Part shown: in pieces, positions 1 through 7,683 of the stretch
How the letters are laid out: each line of letters begins with the position of its first letter
How positions within the stretch are numbered: position 1 is the stretch's first letter
NCBI GenBank assembly: GCA_046262515.1
Contig: JBHEMP010000070.1
Location: forward strand, 1 to 45,981
Reading direction: 5' to 3'
DNA: 45,981 nucleotides
Origin: JAXDLW01 sp046262515
GTDB lineage: Bacteria; Chloroflexota; Dormibacteria; DASZGP01
Made by a program: the position numbers and the translations under genes
The notes under the pieces: generated by a model
Told to the model about the DNA's origin: nothing
Database searches by the model: none
The model's input: the letters and a program-made list of their open reading frames with translations, nothing else

Positions 1-1129
1 GGAGATCGTGGGCATGGTCCGGACCTTCGTCGAGAAGGAGATCATGCCGGTCCAGCACGACCTCGAGCAGGCGGACGAATACCCGGAGGACATCGTCCGC
101 CAGATGAAGGAGCTGGGTCTGTTCGGCCTGGCGATCCCCGAGGCGTACGGCGGGGGCGGGGTTGACTTCAGGACGTATGCCCTCTGCATCGAGGAGATCT
201 GCCGCGGGTGGATGTCGATCGCGGGTGTCATCAACACCCACTTCATTTCCGCGTACATGATCGACCAGTACGGGACCGAGGATCAGAAACAGCGTTACCT
301 GCCCCGGATGGCCACCGGCGAGTTCCACTTCGCGTACTCGATGTCCGAGCCGGGAGCTGGGTCCGACGTCCAGGCCATCCGGACCCGGGCCACCAGGGAC
401 GGGGACTCCTACGTCATCAACGGCGAGAAGATGTGGGTTACCAACGGGGCCCGCTCCACCCACGTCGCCGTGCTGGTCAAGACCGACCCCGAGTCGGATC
501 CGCCCCACCGCGGCATGAGCTGTTTCCTCGCTCCCAAGGGCGAAGGCCTGGTGGTGAGCAAGAAGATCCCCAAGCTGGGATACAAGGGAGTTGAGACCAC
601 GGCGCTCTCCTTCGAGGACTACCGGGTCGGCGCGACAGACCTTTTGGGCGGGGTCGAGGGGCAGGGCTTCAAACACATGATGTCCGGGATCGAGGTGGGG
701 CGCATAAACGTCGCCGCGCGCGGCGTGGGGGTGGCCCGGCGCGCCTTCGAAGAGGCGATCAAATACAGCCAGGAGCGGCAGTCGATGGGCAAGGCCATCA
801 GCCAGCACCAGGCGATCCAGTTCCACCTCGCCAACATGTACACCAAGATCGAGGCCGCACACCTCCTGACCATGGCCGCCGCCGAGAAGAAGGACCGCGG
901 CGAGCGGGTCGACCTGGAGGCGGGAATGGCAAAGCTATTCGCCAGCGAGACCTGCTTCGAGGTCGCCACCGACGCCCTTCGAGTCTTCGGTGGGTACGGC
1001 TACTCCAAGGAGTACCCGGTCGAACAGTTCTACCGGGACGCCCCCCTGCTGATGATCGGCGAAGGGACCAGCGAGATCCAGCGCATCATCATCGCCCGCC
1101 GCCTGCTCGAGTTGTACAAGAACAAATGA
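1..1129 (+). CDS. Acyl-CoA dehydrogenase (candidate methylsuccinyl-CoA dehydrogenase), 5' partial
   Basis: FAD-dependent acyl-CoA dehydrogenase that would oxidise an acyl-CoA to the 2-enoyl-CoA. The frame is open to the left edge, and the visible 373 codons from position 8 lack only the usual first ten or so residues, so the true start lies outside the window. The FAD-binding segment YSMSEPGAGSD is at about residues 110-120 and is followed by GEKMWVTNG. The C-terminal motif GEGTSEIQR carries the expected catalytic glutamate (about residue 352). The stop overlaps the start of the MaoC hydratase (ATGA), so the two are translationally coupled. This pairing, with ccr and a malyl-CoA lyase nearby, suggests methylsuccinyl-CoA dehydrogenase of the ethylmalonyl-CoA pathway. 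The family call is firm; the substrate is inferred from neighbours, and a generic short-chain or branched acyl-CoA dehydrogenase remains possible. Confidence 0.9.
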   Translation, partial: EIVGMVRTFVEKEIMPVQHDLEQADEYPEDIVRQMKELGLFGLAIPEAYGGGGVDFRTYALCIEEICRGWMSIAGVINTHFISAYMIDQYGTEDQKQRYLPRMATGEFHFAYSMSEPGAGSDVQAIRTRATRDGDSYVINGEKMWVTNGARSTHVAVLVKTDPESDPPHRGMSCFLAPKGEGLVVSKKIPKLGYKGVETTALSFEDYRVGATDLLGGVEGQGFKHMMSGIEVGRINVAARGVGVARRAFEEAIKYSQERQSMGKAISQHQAIQFHLANMYTKIEAAHLLTMAAAEKKDRGERVDLEAGMAKLFASETCFEVATDALRVFGGYGYSKEYPVEQFYRDAPLLMIGEGTSEIQRIIIARRLLELYKNK

Positions 1130-1677
1130 CGCAGTTCGGGCGCTACTTCGAGGACTTCGAGGTGGGAGCGACCTACAGGCACTGGCCCGGCAAGACGGTG
1201 ACGGAGGCGGATGACATGCTCTTCTGCGCCCTGACCATGAACCAGCATCCCCTCCACTCGGACCTGAACTACGCGGAAACGCGGACGCAGTTCGGCAAGA
1301 ACGTGGCGGTCGGCAACTACGTTTACTCCCTGGTCCTCGGGATGAGCGTCCCGGACATCTCAGGGAAGGCGATCGCCAACCTCGAGATCGAGTCCCTCAA
1401 GCACGAGAACCCGACCTTCCACGGCGACACGATCTATGCCGAGAGCACGGTGCTCGACAAGAAGGAGTCCAGCTCCAAACCCGACCGGGGCATCGTCTAC
1501 GTTGAGACGCGTGGACATAACCAGCGCGGCGAACGGGTGTGCATCTACCGCCGCCGGGTGATGGTGCCCAAGCGGGAGCATTATCCCGACCTGCAGCCTG
1601 CCGACCTGTCACCGCAGCAATCACGCGAGGCGGGGCTGATCCCCGAACCAGAACGCAGCCCGGGAGCGGCGACTTAG
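1126..1677 (+). CDS. MaoC-family hot-dog hydratase (candidate mesaconyl-CoA hydratase)
   Basis: A 183-residue MaoC-type enoyl-CoA hydratase. The catalytic stretch TMNQHPLHSD (about residues 37-46) is the D/N-x-x-P-x-H variant found in MaoC proteins encoded in actinobacterial ccr clusters. A second conserved patch, FHGDTIYAES, follows at about residues 97-106. It is the single-hot-dog size, unlike the roughly 340-residue proteobacterial mesaconyl-CoA hydratase. The ATG overlaps the stop of the upstream acyl-CoA dehydrogenase by 4 nt. Together they would turn methylsuccinyl-CoA into mesaconyl-CoA and then beta-methylmalyl-CoA, the substrate of the lyase at 8764. The substrate is inferred from context. 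Confidence 0.85.
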   Translation: MTQFGRYFEDFEVGATYRHWPGKTVTEADDMLFCALTMNQHPLHSDLNYAETRTQFGKNVAVGNYVYSLVLGMSVPDISGKAIANLEIESLKHENPTFHGDTIYAESTVLDKKESSSKPDRGIVYVETRGHNQRGERVCIYRRRVMVPKREHYPDLQPADLSPQQSREAGLIPEPERSPGAAT

Positions 1678-1789
1678 GCTCTGCGGCTCGTTACCTTGCA
1701 AGGCGACCGCTGACGTGGTCCAATAGGGCCGACACAATGGCTACAGGATCCCTGGGCCAGCACGCATCGCAGAAGAGAGGAGATACAAC

Positions 1790-2293
1790 GTGGCCGACCT
1801 GAGCATGGAGACCCTTCTCCATCCCCCCTTTGAATCCGACCCGCCGCTGAAGTTCAACATGAACGCGAAGCTTCTCGGCCTGATCCTGGCCATCGTGTAT
1901 GCGATTTTCGCGCTGTTCAGTTTGATCGGGATCCCGCTGGCGTTCGCCGGCTCCGCCTTCCTAGCCGCCAGCGGCTACCACGGCGTGGCCTTCTTGGTGG
2001 TCATCGGCGCTATCGTCGCGGCCATCGGCGACGTGTTCGTCGCACTCGGTGGTTGGAAGATGAACAACCTCAATGGGGACGGCAAACGACAGGTCGTCCT
2101 CGGTCTCGCCCTTGGCGTGGTCGCGTCGGTCATCGGGGCGATCGGCTCCTTGAGCTTCACCGGCGTCATCGGCGCCCTGCTGGTAGCCGCGATCATCTAC
2201 TACCTGGTGATCATCAGCCGTTTCCCCGGCGAGCAGCCGCTGGTCGCGGGCTCCGGGGTCACCACCGGCGGGGCGCCACCACCCTCCGCCTGA
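1790..2293 (+). CDS. Small four-TM hypothetical membrane protein
   Basis: A 167-residue protein I do not recognise. After a soluble N-terminus of about 27 residues it shows about four hydrophobic segments (near residues 28-50, 55-87, 100-122 and 124-140) and a flexible Gly/Pro/Ser tail. The GTG start is supported by the purine-rich AGAGGAGA ribosome site just upstream. It is monocistronic, with a 112-bp gap before it and a strong intrinsic terminator 15 bp after its stop. There is no catalytic motif; membrane location is the only inference. Confidence 0.7.
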   Translation: MADLSMETLLHPPFESDPPLKFNMNAKLLGLILAIVYAIFALFSLIGIPLAFAGSAFLAASGYHGVAFLVVIGAIVAAIGDVFVALGGWKMNNLNGDGKRQVVLGLALGVVASVIGAIGSLSFTGVIGALLVAAIIYYLVIISRFPGEQPLVAGSGVTTGGAPPPSA

Positions 2294-2308
2294 GCAACGA
2301 ACTTCAGA

Positions 2309-2337
2309 GGCGGCGGCGCTGGGCGCCGCCGCCTTTT
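2309..2337 (+). terminator. Rho-independent terminator after the four-TM protein gene
   Basis: A perfect 11-bp G+C stem, GGCGGCGGCGC pairing with GCGCCGCCGCC around a TGG loop, is followed directly by TTTT. It ends the transcript of the gene at 1790-2293. Confidence 0.9.
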
Positions 2338-2396
2338 CATTTGGCGTCGGAACCGCCAGGCGGCAAGGACGCCGCAGTTCTGGGAACATTGGCGGC

Positions 2397-2987
2397 GTGA
2401 CATCCACCATCACCGCTCCACGGCGCGCCACTCACCTCCACTGGACCGACGACAAGAAGGCACAACGGTTGATCGCCTCCGATCCCCTCGCCCTCCTGGT
2501 CGGGTTCCTCCTGGACCAGCAGGTCCCAATGGAGTGGGCTTTCGCGGCCCCGCAGCGGCTCAAGGAACGGCTCGATGGCAAGCTCAAGCCCCGGCCCATC
2601 GCCCGGATGGGGACCGAGGCCCTGGTCGACCTCTTCTGCGCCAAACCGCCCTTGCACCGGTATCCCGCCAGCATGGCCCGTCGCACCCAGAAGCTGTGCC
2701 AACTCCTGGTCACCGAGTACGGAGGCGACCCTCAACGCCTCTGGAGTGACGGCGCGGACGCGGCGCACGTGGTCAAGCGCATCGCCGCTCTGCCCGGGTT
2801 CAGCGCCTCCAAAGGGCGGGTCATCGTGGCCGTCCTGGCCAAGCGCCTGGGGATCGAAGTGCCGGGCTGGGAGCAGGTGGCGCCGGCGTGGTTCAGCCTG
2901 GCCGACGTGGACTCCCCGGAGGCCCTCCTCCACTACAGGGACCTGAAACGTGCGGCCAAGAAGGCCGGGAAGTGGCCGCCCGGATAG
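2397..2987 (+). CDS. HhH-GPD-type base-excision repair-like protein
   Basis: A 196-residue protein resembling the uncharacterised actinobacterial HhH-GPD family. An N-terminal helix contains PLALLVGFLLDQQVPMEWAF, matching the DNA-glycosylase fold opening 'll..il.QQ....a'. A helix-hairpin-helix-like stretch, ALPGFSASKGRVIVAVLAKR, is at about residues 135-155. It would bind DNA and possibly excise damaged bases. The GTG start (2397) has no obvious ribosome site. No iron-sulfur cluster cysteines are seen. Activity on any specific lesion cannot be inferred. Confidence 0.75.
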   Translation: MTSTITAPRRATHLHWTDDKKAQRLIASDPLALLVGFLLDQQVPMEWAFAAPQRLKERLDGKLKPRPIARMGTEALVDLFCAKPPLHRYPASMARRTQKLCQLLVTEYGGDPQRLWSDGADAAHVVKRIAALPGFSASKGRVIVAVLAKRLGIEVPGWEQVAPAWFSLADVDSPEALLHYRDLKRAAKKAGKWPPG

Positions 2988-3087
2988 GGCGACGTTTACA
3001 ACGATTTTTCCGTTTGTTGCAAGGCCTTCGCATGCAGACTGGCATTAAAGCTTATATTCTTACTATCAATCTTGTAGGAGTCGCCAG

Positions 3088-3339
3088 ATGATTGCCAGCA
3101 GGCCTCACCCACGCCCATTCCCCGGCGCCGACCGGAGCCGGGCAGGTGCTGGTCGCCGTCGACTGGTCGACCAGCTCCCCGATCCCTATCACTCCTTGCT
3201 GGTCATGGTGCAGCTGGAAAAGGCCTCCTTCGCCGACGCGGCCAGGGCATTGGGGTTGCGCGAGGGCAGCGTGCGGCTGTTGTACGCCGAGGGATGCCGT
3301 CGGTTGGAGGCCCTGCCGGGAGGCGACGGACACAACTGA
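3088..3339 (+). CDS. Small sigma-70 region-4-like HTH protein
   Basis: An 83-residue protein. Residues about 25-75 read like sigma-factor region 4: 'LVDQLPDPYHSLLVMVQLEK' and then 'SFADAARALGLREGSVRLLY', a helix-turn-helix arrangement, ending in an Arg/Leu-rich helix. There is no region 2, so it is not a complete sigma factor. The ATG is preceded by GTAGGAG at good spacing, and the 80 bp upstream are conspicuously A+T rich for this genome, consistent with its own promoter. It faces the mutase gene, whose stop lies 27 bp beyond. It may be an orphan region-4 regulator or a sigma remnant. Confidence 0.55.
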   Translation: MIASRPHPRPFPGADRSRAGAGRRRLVDQLPDPYHSLLVMVQLEKASFADAARALGLREGSVRLLYAEGCRRLEALPGGDGHN

Positions 3340-3366
3340 CCCTGCCCGCGGTGCACCTTGGCCGGG

Positions 3367-5103
3367 TCAGACGATGGCGAGGGTTCGGTACTCGCCAAAG
3401 ACCTCGCGCATGACACCGCAGATCTCGCCCAGTGTCGCGTAGGCGCGCACAGCCTCCAGGATTGGGGGCATCAGGTCGGCATCGGGGTCTGTCGCCGCCG
3501 CGCGCAGGGCCTCCAGTGCCGTTTCCACGTCGGGGGCCTGCCGCCCCGCCTTGAGTGCTGCCAGCTTGTCCACCTGGGAGAGTTCGAGGGCCCGATTGTC
3601 CACGCGGAAGAATTCGCTGGCAGGCTCCTCCTCGGTGCGGTACTTGTTTACTCCCACGACGACGCGCTGACCCGATTCAACCTCCTTTTCGAACCGGTAA
3701 CTCTCGTCGGCGATCACGCCCTGGTAATAGCCGGTCTCGATAGCCCTGACCGCACCCCCGACCTCCTTTTCGATCTTCTCCAGCTCCGCCCACGCGCGCC
3801 GTTCCAGTTCGTCGGTCAGGTGCTCGACGTAGTAACTGCCCGCCAGCGGGTCGACGGTATCCGTCACCCCTATCTCCTCCGCGATGATCTGCTGAGTCCG
3901 CACCGCGATCTGCTGGGCCTTCTCAGTGGGGATGGCAAGGGCCTCGTCGTAGCAGCTGAGGGCCATTGACTGCACGCCTCCCAGGACCGCTGAGAGGGCC
4001 TGGATCGCCGCTCGGACGATGTTGTTCTCGGGCTGCTGGGCGGTGAGCAGGCTGCCCCCGGTCTGGGTATGCGTCCGTAGCATCATGCTGGACTCCCGCT
4101 GGGCTCCATATCGCTCCTTCATCAGCCGTGCCCACATACGCCGCAGCGCCCGGTACTTGGCGATCTCCTCAAAGAAGTCGATATGGGTGTTGAAGATCCA
4201 GCTGAGACGACCGGCGAACTCGTCGACCGTCACCCCCCGGGCCAGCGTGGCGTCGATGTAGGCGCAGGCGTTGGCGAAGGCGAAGGCCATCTCCTGGACC
4301 GCCGTCGAGCCGGCCTCCCGCATGTGGTAGCCGCTGAGGGAGATGGCGTTGAACTTCGGGTGGTTGCGGGCACAGTGCGCGATCAGGTCGGCGGCCAGCC
4401 GCAGGGAGGCGGCCGGCGGGTAGATGAAGGTCCCGCGCGCGACGTACTCCTTGAGGACGTCGTTCTGCGTCGTGGCGTTGACCTGGTCGCGAGTGGCGCC
4501 CTGCTTCTCGGCCACGACGATGTACATCGCGGCCAGGACCGGGGCGGGCGCGTTGATGGTCATGGAGGTGGAGACTCGGCTGAGCGGGATGCCGTCGAAC
4601 AGCGCTTCCATGTCCGCTAACGAGTCGATCGCCACTCCCACCTGGCCCACCTCGCCCTCCGCCCGGGGATCATCCGAGTCGAGGCCCATCTGGGTGGGCA
4701 GGTCGAAGGCCACCGAGAGGCCAGGCTGGCCATGGTCGAGGAGGAACTTGAATCGCTTGTTGGATTCCTCCGCGGTGCCGAAGCCCGCGTACTGCCGGAT
4801 GGACCAGGGTTGGCCCCGGTACATGTTGGCGCGGATGCCGCGCGTGAAGGGGTACTGACCGGGGAACCCCAGGTCACGCTCGTAGTCCAGCGCGGAGACG
4901 GAATCGGGCGTGTAGAGGGTGTTTACGTCCAGGTGCGAAGGAGTCTCGAAGGCTCCTTTGCGCTCGCCCCGGGCCAGCGACTTCTGCAGTGGTCCCGCTC
5001 GCCACTCGGCCCGCAGGTGCTCCAGCCTGGAGGAGTTCAATCCTTCCCGCGGAGCAGCGCTGCGCTCCGCCGCGCGCGGCTGCCAACTCTTCGCCTCCGC
5101 CAT
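3367..5103 (-). CDS. Methylmalonyl-CoA-mutase-type catalytic (large) subunit lacking the B12 domain
   Basis: A 578-residue acyl-CoA mutase catalytic TIM barrel. Family landmarks are YPFTRG, RQYAGFGTAEESN (Tyr105, equivalent to the MCM active-site Tyr89), SVAFDLPTQMG, TTQNDVLKEYVARGT and GYHMREAG with the catalytic His. The protein stops after the barrel and linker (ends REVFGEYRTLAIV), so the usual C-terminal cobalamin-binding domain of about 130 residues is missing. A separate small subunit must exist elsewhere. It is not of the MeaA/Ecm type, which begins W-x-x-R-T-Y-A-G-H. Tyr105 argues against isobutyryl- (Phe) or 2-hydroxyisobutyryl-CoA (Ile) mutase. Asn93, Gln98 and Ser101 replace Thr77, Arg82 and Thr85 of the classical enzyme. 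I prefer the ATG at 5103 to a TTG at 5145 because a TAGACT box lies 7 nt upstream of it. Confidence 0.88.
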   Translation of the reverse strand: MAEAKSWQPRAAERSAAPREGLNSSRLEHLRAEWRAGPLQKSLARGERKGAFETPSHLDVNTLYTPDSVSALDYERDLGFPGQYPFTRGIRANMYRGQPWSIRQYAGFGTAEESNKRFKFLLDHGQPGLSVAFDLPTQMGLDSDDPRAEGEVGQVGVAIDSLADMEALFDGIPLSRVSTSMTINAPAPVLAAMYIVVAEKQGATRDQVNATTQNDVLKEYVARGTFIYPPAASLRLAADLIAHCARNHPKFNAISLSGYHMREAGSTAVQEMAFAFANACAYIDATLARGVTVDEFAGRLSWIFNTHIDFFEEIAKYRALRRMWARLMKERYGAQRESSMMLRTHTQTGGSLLTAQQPENNIVRAAIQALSAVLGGVQSMALSCYDEALAIPTEKAQQIAVRTQQIIAEEIGVTDTVDPLAGSYYVEHLTDELERRAWAELEKIEKEVGGAVRAIETGYYQGVIADESYRFEKEVESGQRVVVGVNKYRTEEEPASEFFRVDNRALELSQVDKLAALKAGRQAPDVETALEALRAAATDPDADLMPPILEAVRAYATLGEICGVMREVFGEYRTLAIV

Positions 5104-5110
5104 GGCGTCC

Positions 5111-5116
5111 AGTCTA
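5111..5116 (-). promoter_or_regulatory. -10 box of a leaderless promoter for the mutase gene
   Basis: TAGACT on the minus strand lies 7 nt upstream of the ATG at 5103, with no Shine-Dalgarno sequence between. This TAnnnT-N6..9-start layout recurs across the window and indicates transcription starting at or next to the start codon. Confidence 0.6.
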
Positions 5117-5175
5117 GACACGCCTGGGCGCAAGCCGCCCGGCAAACTCGGGCGCCCCCGGGGGGTGCGAACCTG

Positions 5176-5239
5176 TTACACCACTGTCACGTTAAGGGGG
5201 GTGTGTAAATAGTGATAGTCACAGTTACATGGAATGTAA
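5176..5239. promoter_or_regulatory. Cluster of palindromic operator-like sites in a divergent promoter region
   Basis: In the A+T-richer gap between the mutase and the secreted-protein gene there are three nested symmetries: TTACAC (5176) with GTGTAA (5203), GTGATAGTCAC (5212-5222), and a perfect TTACATGGAATGTAA (5225-5239). These look like binding sites for one or more dimeric regulators acting on the divergent genes. The regulator is unknown. Confidence 0.55.
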
Positions 5240-5298
5240 TAGTTCACAGCAGACCGATGGTGACACCGTTCACCGGCGGTTGGACACGGAGGATCGAC

Positions 5299-6237
5299 AT
5301 GGCGGCAAAGGTTTTGAGAAGGAGCACGGCGGGCTCCGCGGCGATCATGGTCGCGAGCGCTGGCATCTGGTTGAACACGGCGCCGTCGCTGGCCAAGGAT
5401 CACGACCCGGGCACGGCGGCGAAGCCGGCCGCGAGCAGCAGCAGCAGCGGCCACGACAGCGCGGGCGACAACAACGCCGGCGACGTCTGGACGGACAACG
5501 TCGGGCAGCCGTCGGGGCCGGGGCATGAGCAGGATCCGCACCTGGCCTGCACCGACATCAACCTGTGGGGCGCGAAGATGGCGGATCCAAGCGGATCCTA
5601 TGCCATCGACTCAATACCCCCGTCCGGCAGGGGGGGCGTCGTTTACACGTCGACCTGGCGGTACAACCAGGCGCAGGGCGGGGTGCAGGTGATCAGCGTG
5701 ATCCCCGTCCATACCCTGGTGGCCAACGCCCAGGCGGCGGGCGCCACCCCACAGAACAAGAACGGCTATCACTTCAAGCTCGACCTCAGCCAGGACCCCC
5801 AGAAGCACAAGACCTTCTGGGTCGACTGCCCCGCCCCGGCACCGACGTCGGTACCCCCGACTGTCGTCTCCCATACCGAGGGTAGCGGCGGCACCGGGGT
5901 CCTTCCCGTCGCCACCACCGAGGGCACGCCGGGCACAGAAGGCAACGGCCTTGGGGCCGGGGGCGCTGTCGCGGGCGTGAGCACCGAAAACGGCACGGTT
6001 TCGCCGGCCGGCGAGGTCCTGGGTGCCAGCACCGTGGCCCCGAGGGCGGCGGTGGGCACCTCGGCTTCGGCCGGGGCGGTACTCAGCAGCAAGATGACCC
6101 AGCCCGTGGGAGGGGTCCTCGGCGCCGCCACATCAATGCCCACCACGGGCCGCGGTCTGGTCGCCGGCGGGCTGCTGGCTGCCCTGGCGATGATCGTCGC
6201 GGGCGCCCTGATGGTGAGGCAGAGCCGCACCTCGTAG
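5299..6237 (+). CDS. Secreted surface protein with C-terminal sorting-signal-like anchor
   Basis: A 312-residue exported protein of unknown function. The ATG at 5299 follows a GGAGG ribosome site; an upstream in-frame GTG at 5212 lies inside the operator region and is rejected. Residues 1-31 form a signal peptide (two Arg, then a hydrophobic stretch, then a cut near SLAKD). The middle (about residues 75-175) has one Cys pair and a compact globular look. The region of about residues 180-280 is low-complexity Gly/Thr/Ala/Val with repeated G-x-VLGA units. The end reads MPTTG, then a hydrophobic segment, then RQSRTS, which is the architecture of a sortase signal with Met in place of Leu. Alternatively it is simply tail-anchored in the membrane. 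It is followed by a strong terminator. Confidence 0.7.
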   Translation: MAAKVLRRSTAGSAAIMVASAGIWLNTAPSLAKDHDPGTAAKPAASSSSSGHDSAGDNNAGDVWTDNVGQPSGPGHEQDPHLACTDINLWGAKMADPSGSYAIDSIPPSGRGGVVYTSTWRYNQAQGGVQVISVIPVHTLVANAQAAGATPQNKNGYHFKLDLSQDPQKHKTFWVDCPAPAPTSVPPTVVSHTEGSGGTGVLPVATTEGTPGTEGNGLGAGGAVAGVSTENGTVSPAGEVLGASTVAPRAAVGTSASAGAVLSSKMTQPVGGVLGAATSMPTTGRGLVAGGLLAALAMIVAGALMVRQSRTS

Positions 6238-6254
6238 AGCCCTTCCAAAGCCGA

Positions 6255-6282
6255 AGGGGCGCCCGTATGGGCGCCCCTTTTT
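6255..6282 (+). terminator. Rho-independent terminator after the secreted-protein gene
   Basis: The perfect 10-bp stem AGGGGCGCCC / GGGCGCCCCT with a GTAT loop is followed by TTTT, between convergent genes. The U-tract orientation shows it serves the plus-strand secreted-protein gene. Confidence 0.9.
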
Positions 6283-6300
6283 CTTGTCCGCTGCTCGGCG

Positions 6301-7548
6301 TTACTCCGCCCGGCCCTGGCCCTCCGCGCCGGCCTGGACGAGGATCGCGATCTTGCCGGTGTGGGCGTTCTCGTACATCTTCTGGTGAGCCCGGGCGACG
6401 TCCTCGAAGGGCAGGGTCTCACTCAGCACCGGCTGGATCTTTCCCTCGATGATCAGCTGGTTCGCCGCCGTCGCCTCGAAGGCATTGGCGAAGTGACTGC
6501 CGATGATCCGCTTCTGGCGCATCCAGAGATGACGAACATCGAAGTCAAGCTGGTACCCGCTGGTGGCTCCGACGATGACGATCTTGCCGAAGCGGGAACA
6601 CACCAGCACGGAGGTCGGAAACGTCGCCTGCCCCACGTGCTCGAATACGATGTTGGGCTCCTTTCCGCCAAAGTGGGTGCGCAGCTCCTTGCGGAAGCGA
6701 TGCGACTCCTTGAGCCGTCTGGCTTCTTCCTCCTCGGTTTCCTTACCGGTGCGCTCGAAGCCGTAGTCCTTGCGGTTGATGGCTGCCACCGCGCCGAGGT
6801 CGAGGACCATCTGCTTCTTGTCCTCGCTGCTGACGACGCCGACGGCGTTGGCGCCGACCAGTTTGCAGAGCTGGATCCCGAACACCCCCAATCCCCCGGC
6901 GGCACCCCAGACCAGGACGTTGTCACCGGCCTTGATCTCGCACTGGTTGATCAACATCCGGTAGGCCGTGAAGTAGGTCAGGGCGTAGCTGGCCGCCTCC
7001 TCCCAGGTCAGGTTTTTGGGTTTGGGCACCAGCTGCTGGGCCTGGACCTTGGTGAACTGCGCGAAGGAGCCCCAGGTGGTCTCATACCCCCAGATCTTCT
7101 GCCACTGGCAGGCGAGGGGATCGTAGCCGTTGCACTCCGGGCACTCCCCACAGCTCTGGTTGCAGTGGATGACCACCTCGTCGCCGGCCTTCCAGCGCTT
7201 GACGTTGCTGCCCACCTTCCAGACGATGCCGCTGGCGTCGCTGCCCCCGATGTGGTGGTCGAAGTCGGGATGGGAGTCGAACACCGAGACCGGCTCGCCA
7301 AGCGAGGCCCAGACGTTGTTGAAGTTCACCCCCGCCGCCATGACCATGACGACGACCTCGTCAGCCGCGGGCTCGGGCACCTCGATGTCTTCGACCTGGA
7401 ACGCCTGGGTCGGCTCGCCCTGGCGCTCTCGACGAATCACCCAGGCTTTCATCCGCCTGGGCAGCTGGCCCGGCTTGATGTCCGCGGGCACCTGTCCCAG
7501 GGGCACCTCGTCCACCGTCCGCTCCGGCTCGTTATCTGCAATGGCCAT
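6301..7548 (-). CDS. ccr: Crotonyl-CoA carboxylase/reductase
   Basis: A 415-residue MDR-superfamily enzyme that reductively carboxylates crotonyl-CoA to ethylmalonyl-CoA with NADPH and CO2, the defining step of the ethylmalonyl-CoA pathway. It shows GVNFNNVWASLGEPVSVF (Asn78), the cysteine-rich lid HCNQSCGECPECNGYDPLAC, IWGYET (Tyr155-Glu156), the Rossmann signature WGAAGGLG (214-221) and IIGSHFAN (His352). From what I recall of the characterised enzyme, CO2 is held by Asn, Phe-Glu and His residues; three of the four are conserved here and Phe is replaced by Tyr. The length is slightly below the usual 430-450. The ATG follows CGGAGG at good spacing. It stands alone on the minus strand, divergent from the SDR gene. 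Confidence 0.93.
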   Translation of the reverse strand: MAIADNEPERTVDEVPLGQVPADIKPGQLPRRMKAWVIRRERQGEPTQAFQVEDIEVPEPAADEVVVMVMAAGVNFNNVWASLGEPVSVFDSHPDFDHHIGGSDASGIVWKVGSNVKRWKAGDEVVIHCNQSCGECPECNGYDPLACQWQKIWGYETTWGSFAQFTKVQAQQLVPKPKNLTWEEAASYALTYFTAYRMLINQCEIKAGDNVLVWGAAGGLGVFGIQLCKLVGANAVGVVSSEDKKQMVLDLGAVAAINRKDYGFERTGKETEEEEARRLKESHRFRKELRTHFGGKEPNIVFEHVGQATFPTSVLVCSRFGKIVIVGATSGYQLDFDVRHLWMRQKRIIGSHFANAFEATAANQLIIEGKIQPVLSETLPFEDVARAHQKMYENAHTGKIAILVQAGAEGQGRAE

Positions 7549-7683
7549 CCACTACCTCCGCCGTTGGCTCCAGAAGGGGTCAGATCCTACCCGTCACCGG
7601 GCTGCTGGCGCCTGCCGGACAGGCCACCGGTGCGCTGTTACAGGCCACTAGGATCGACGTCCAATTGTCACGGAGGTCGAGCC

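Noticed and set aside
5212..5298. GTG at 5212 as the start of the secreted protein
   Set aside because: It would place palindromic operators inside the coding region and spoil the signal peptide. ATG 5299 has GGAGG at proper spacing.
6361..7683. Long open frame upstream of and continuous with the SDR at 7684, antisense to ccr
   Set aside because: It has no family resemblance. The SDR's canonical nucleotide-binding N-terminus begins at the TTG with a strong ribosome site, and ccr on the other strand is unambiguous.
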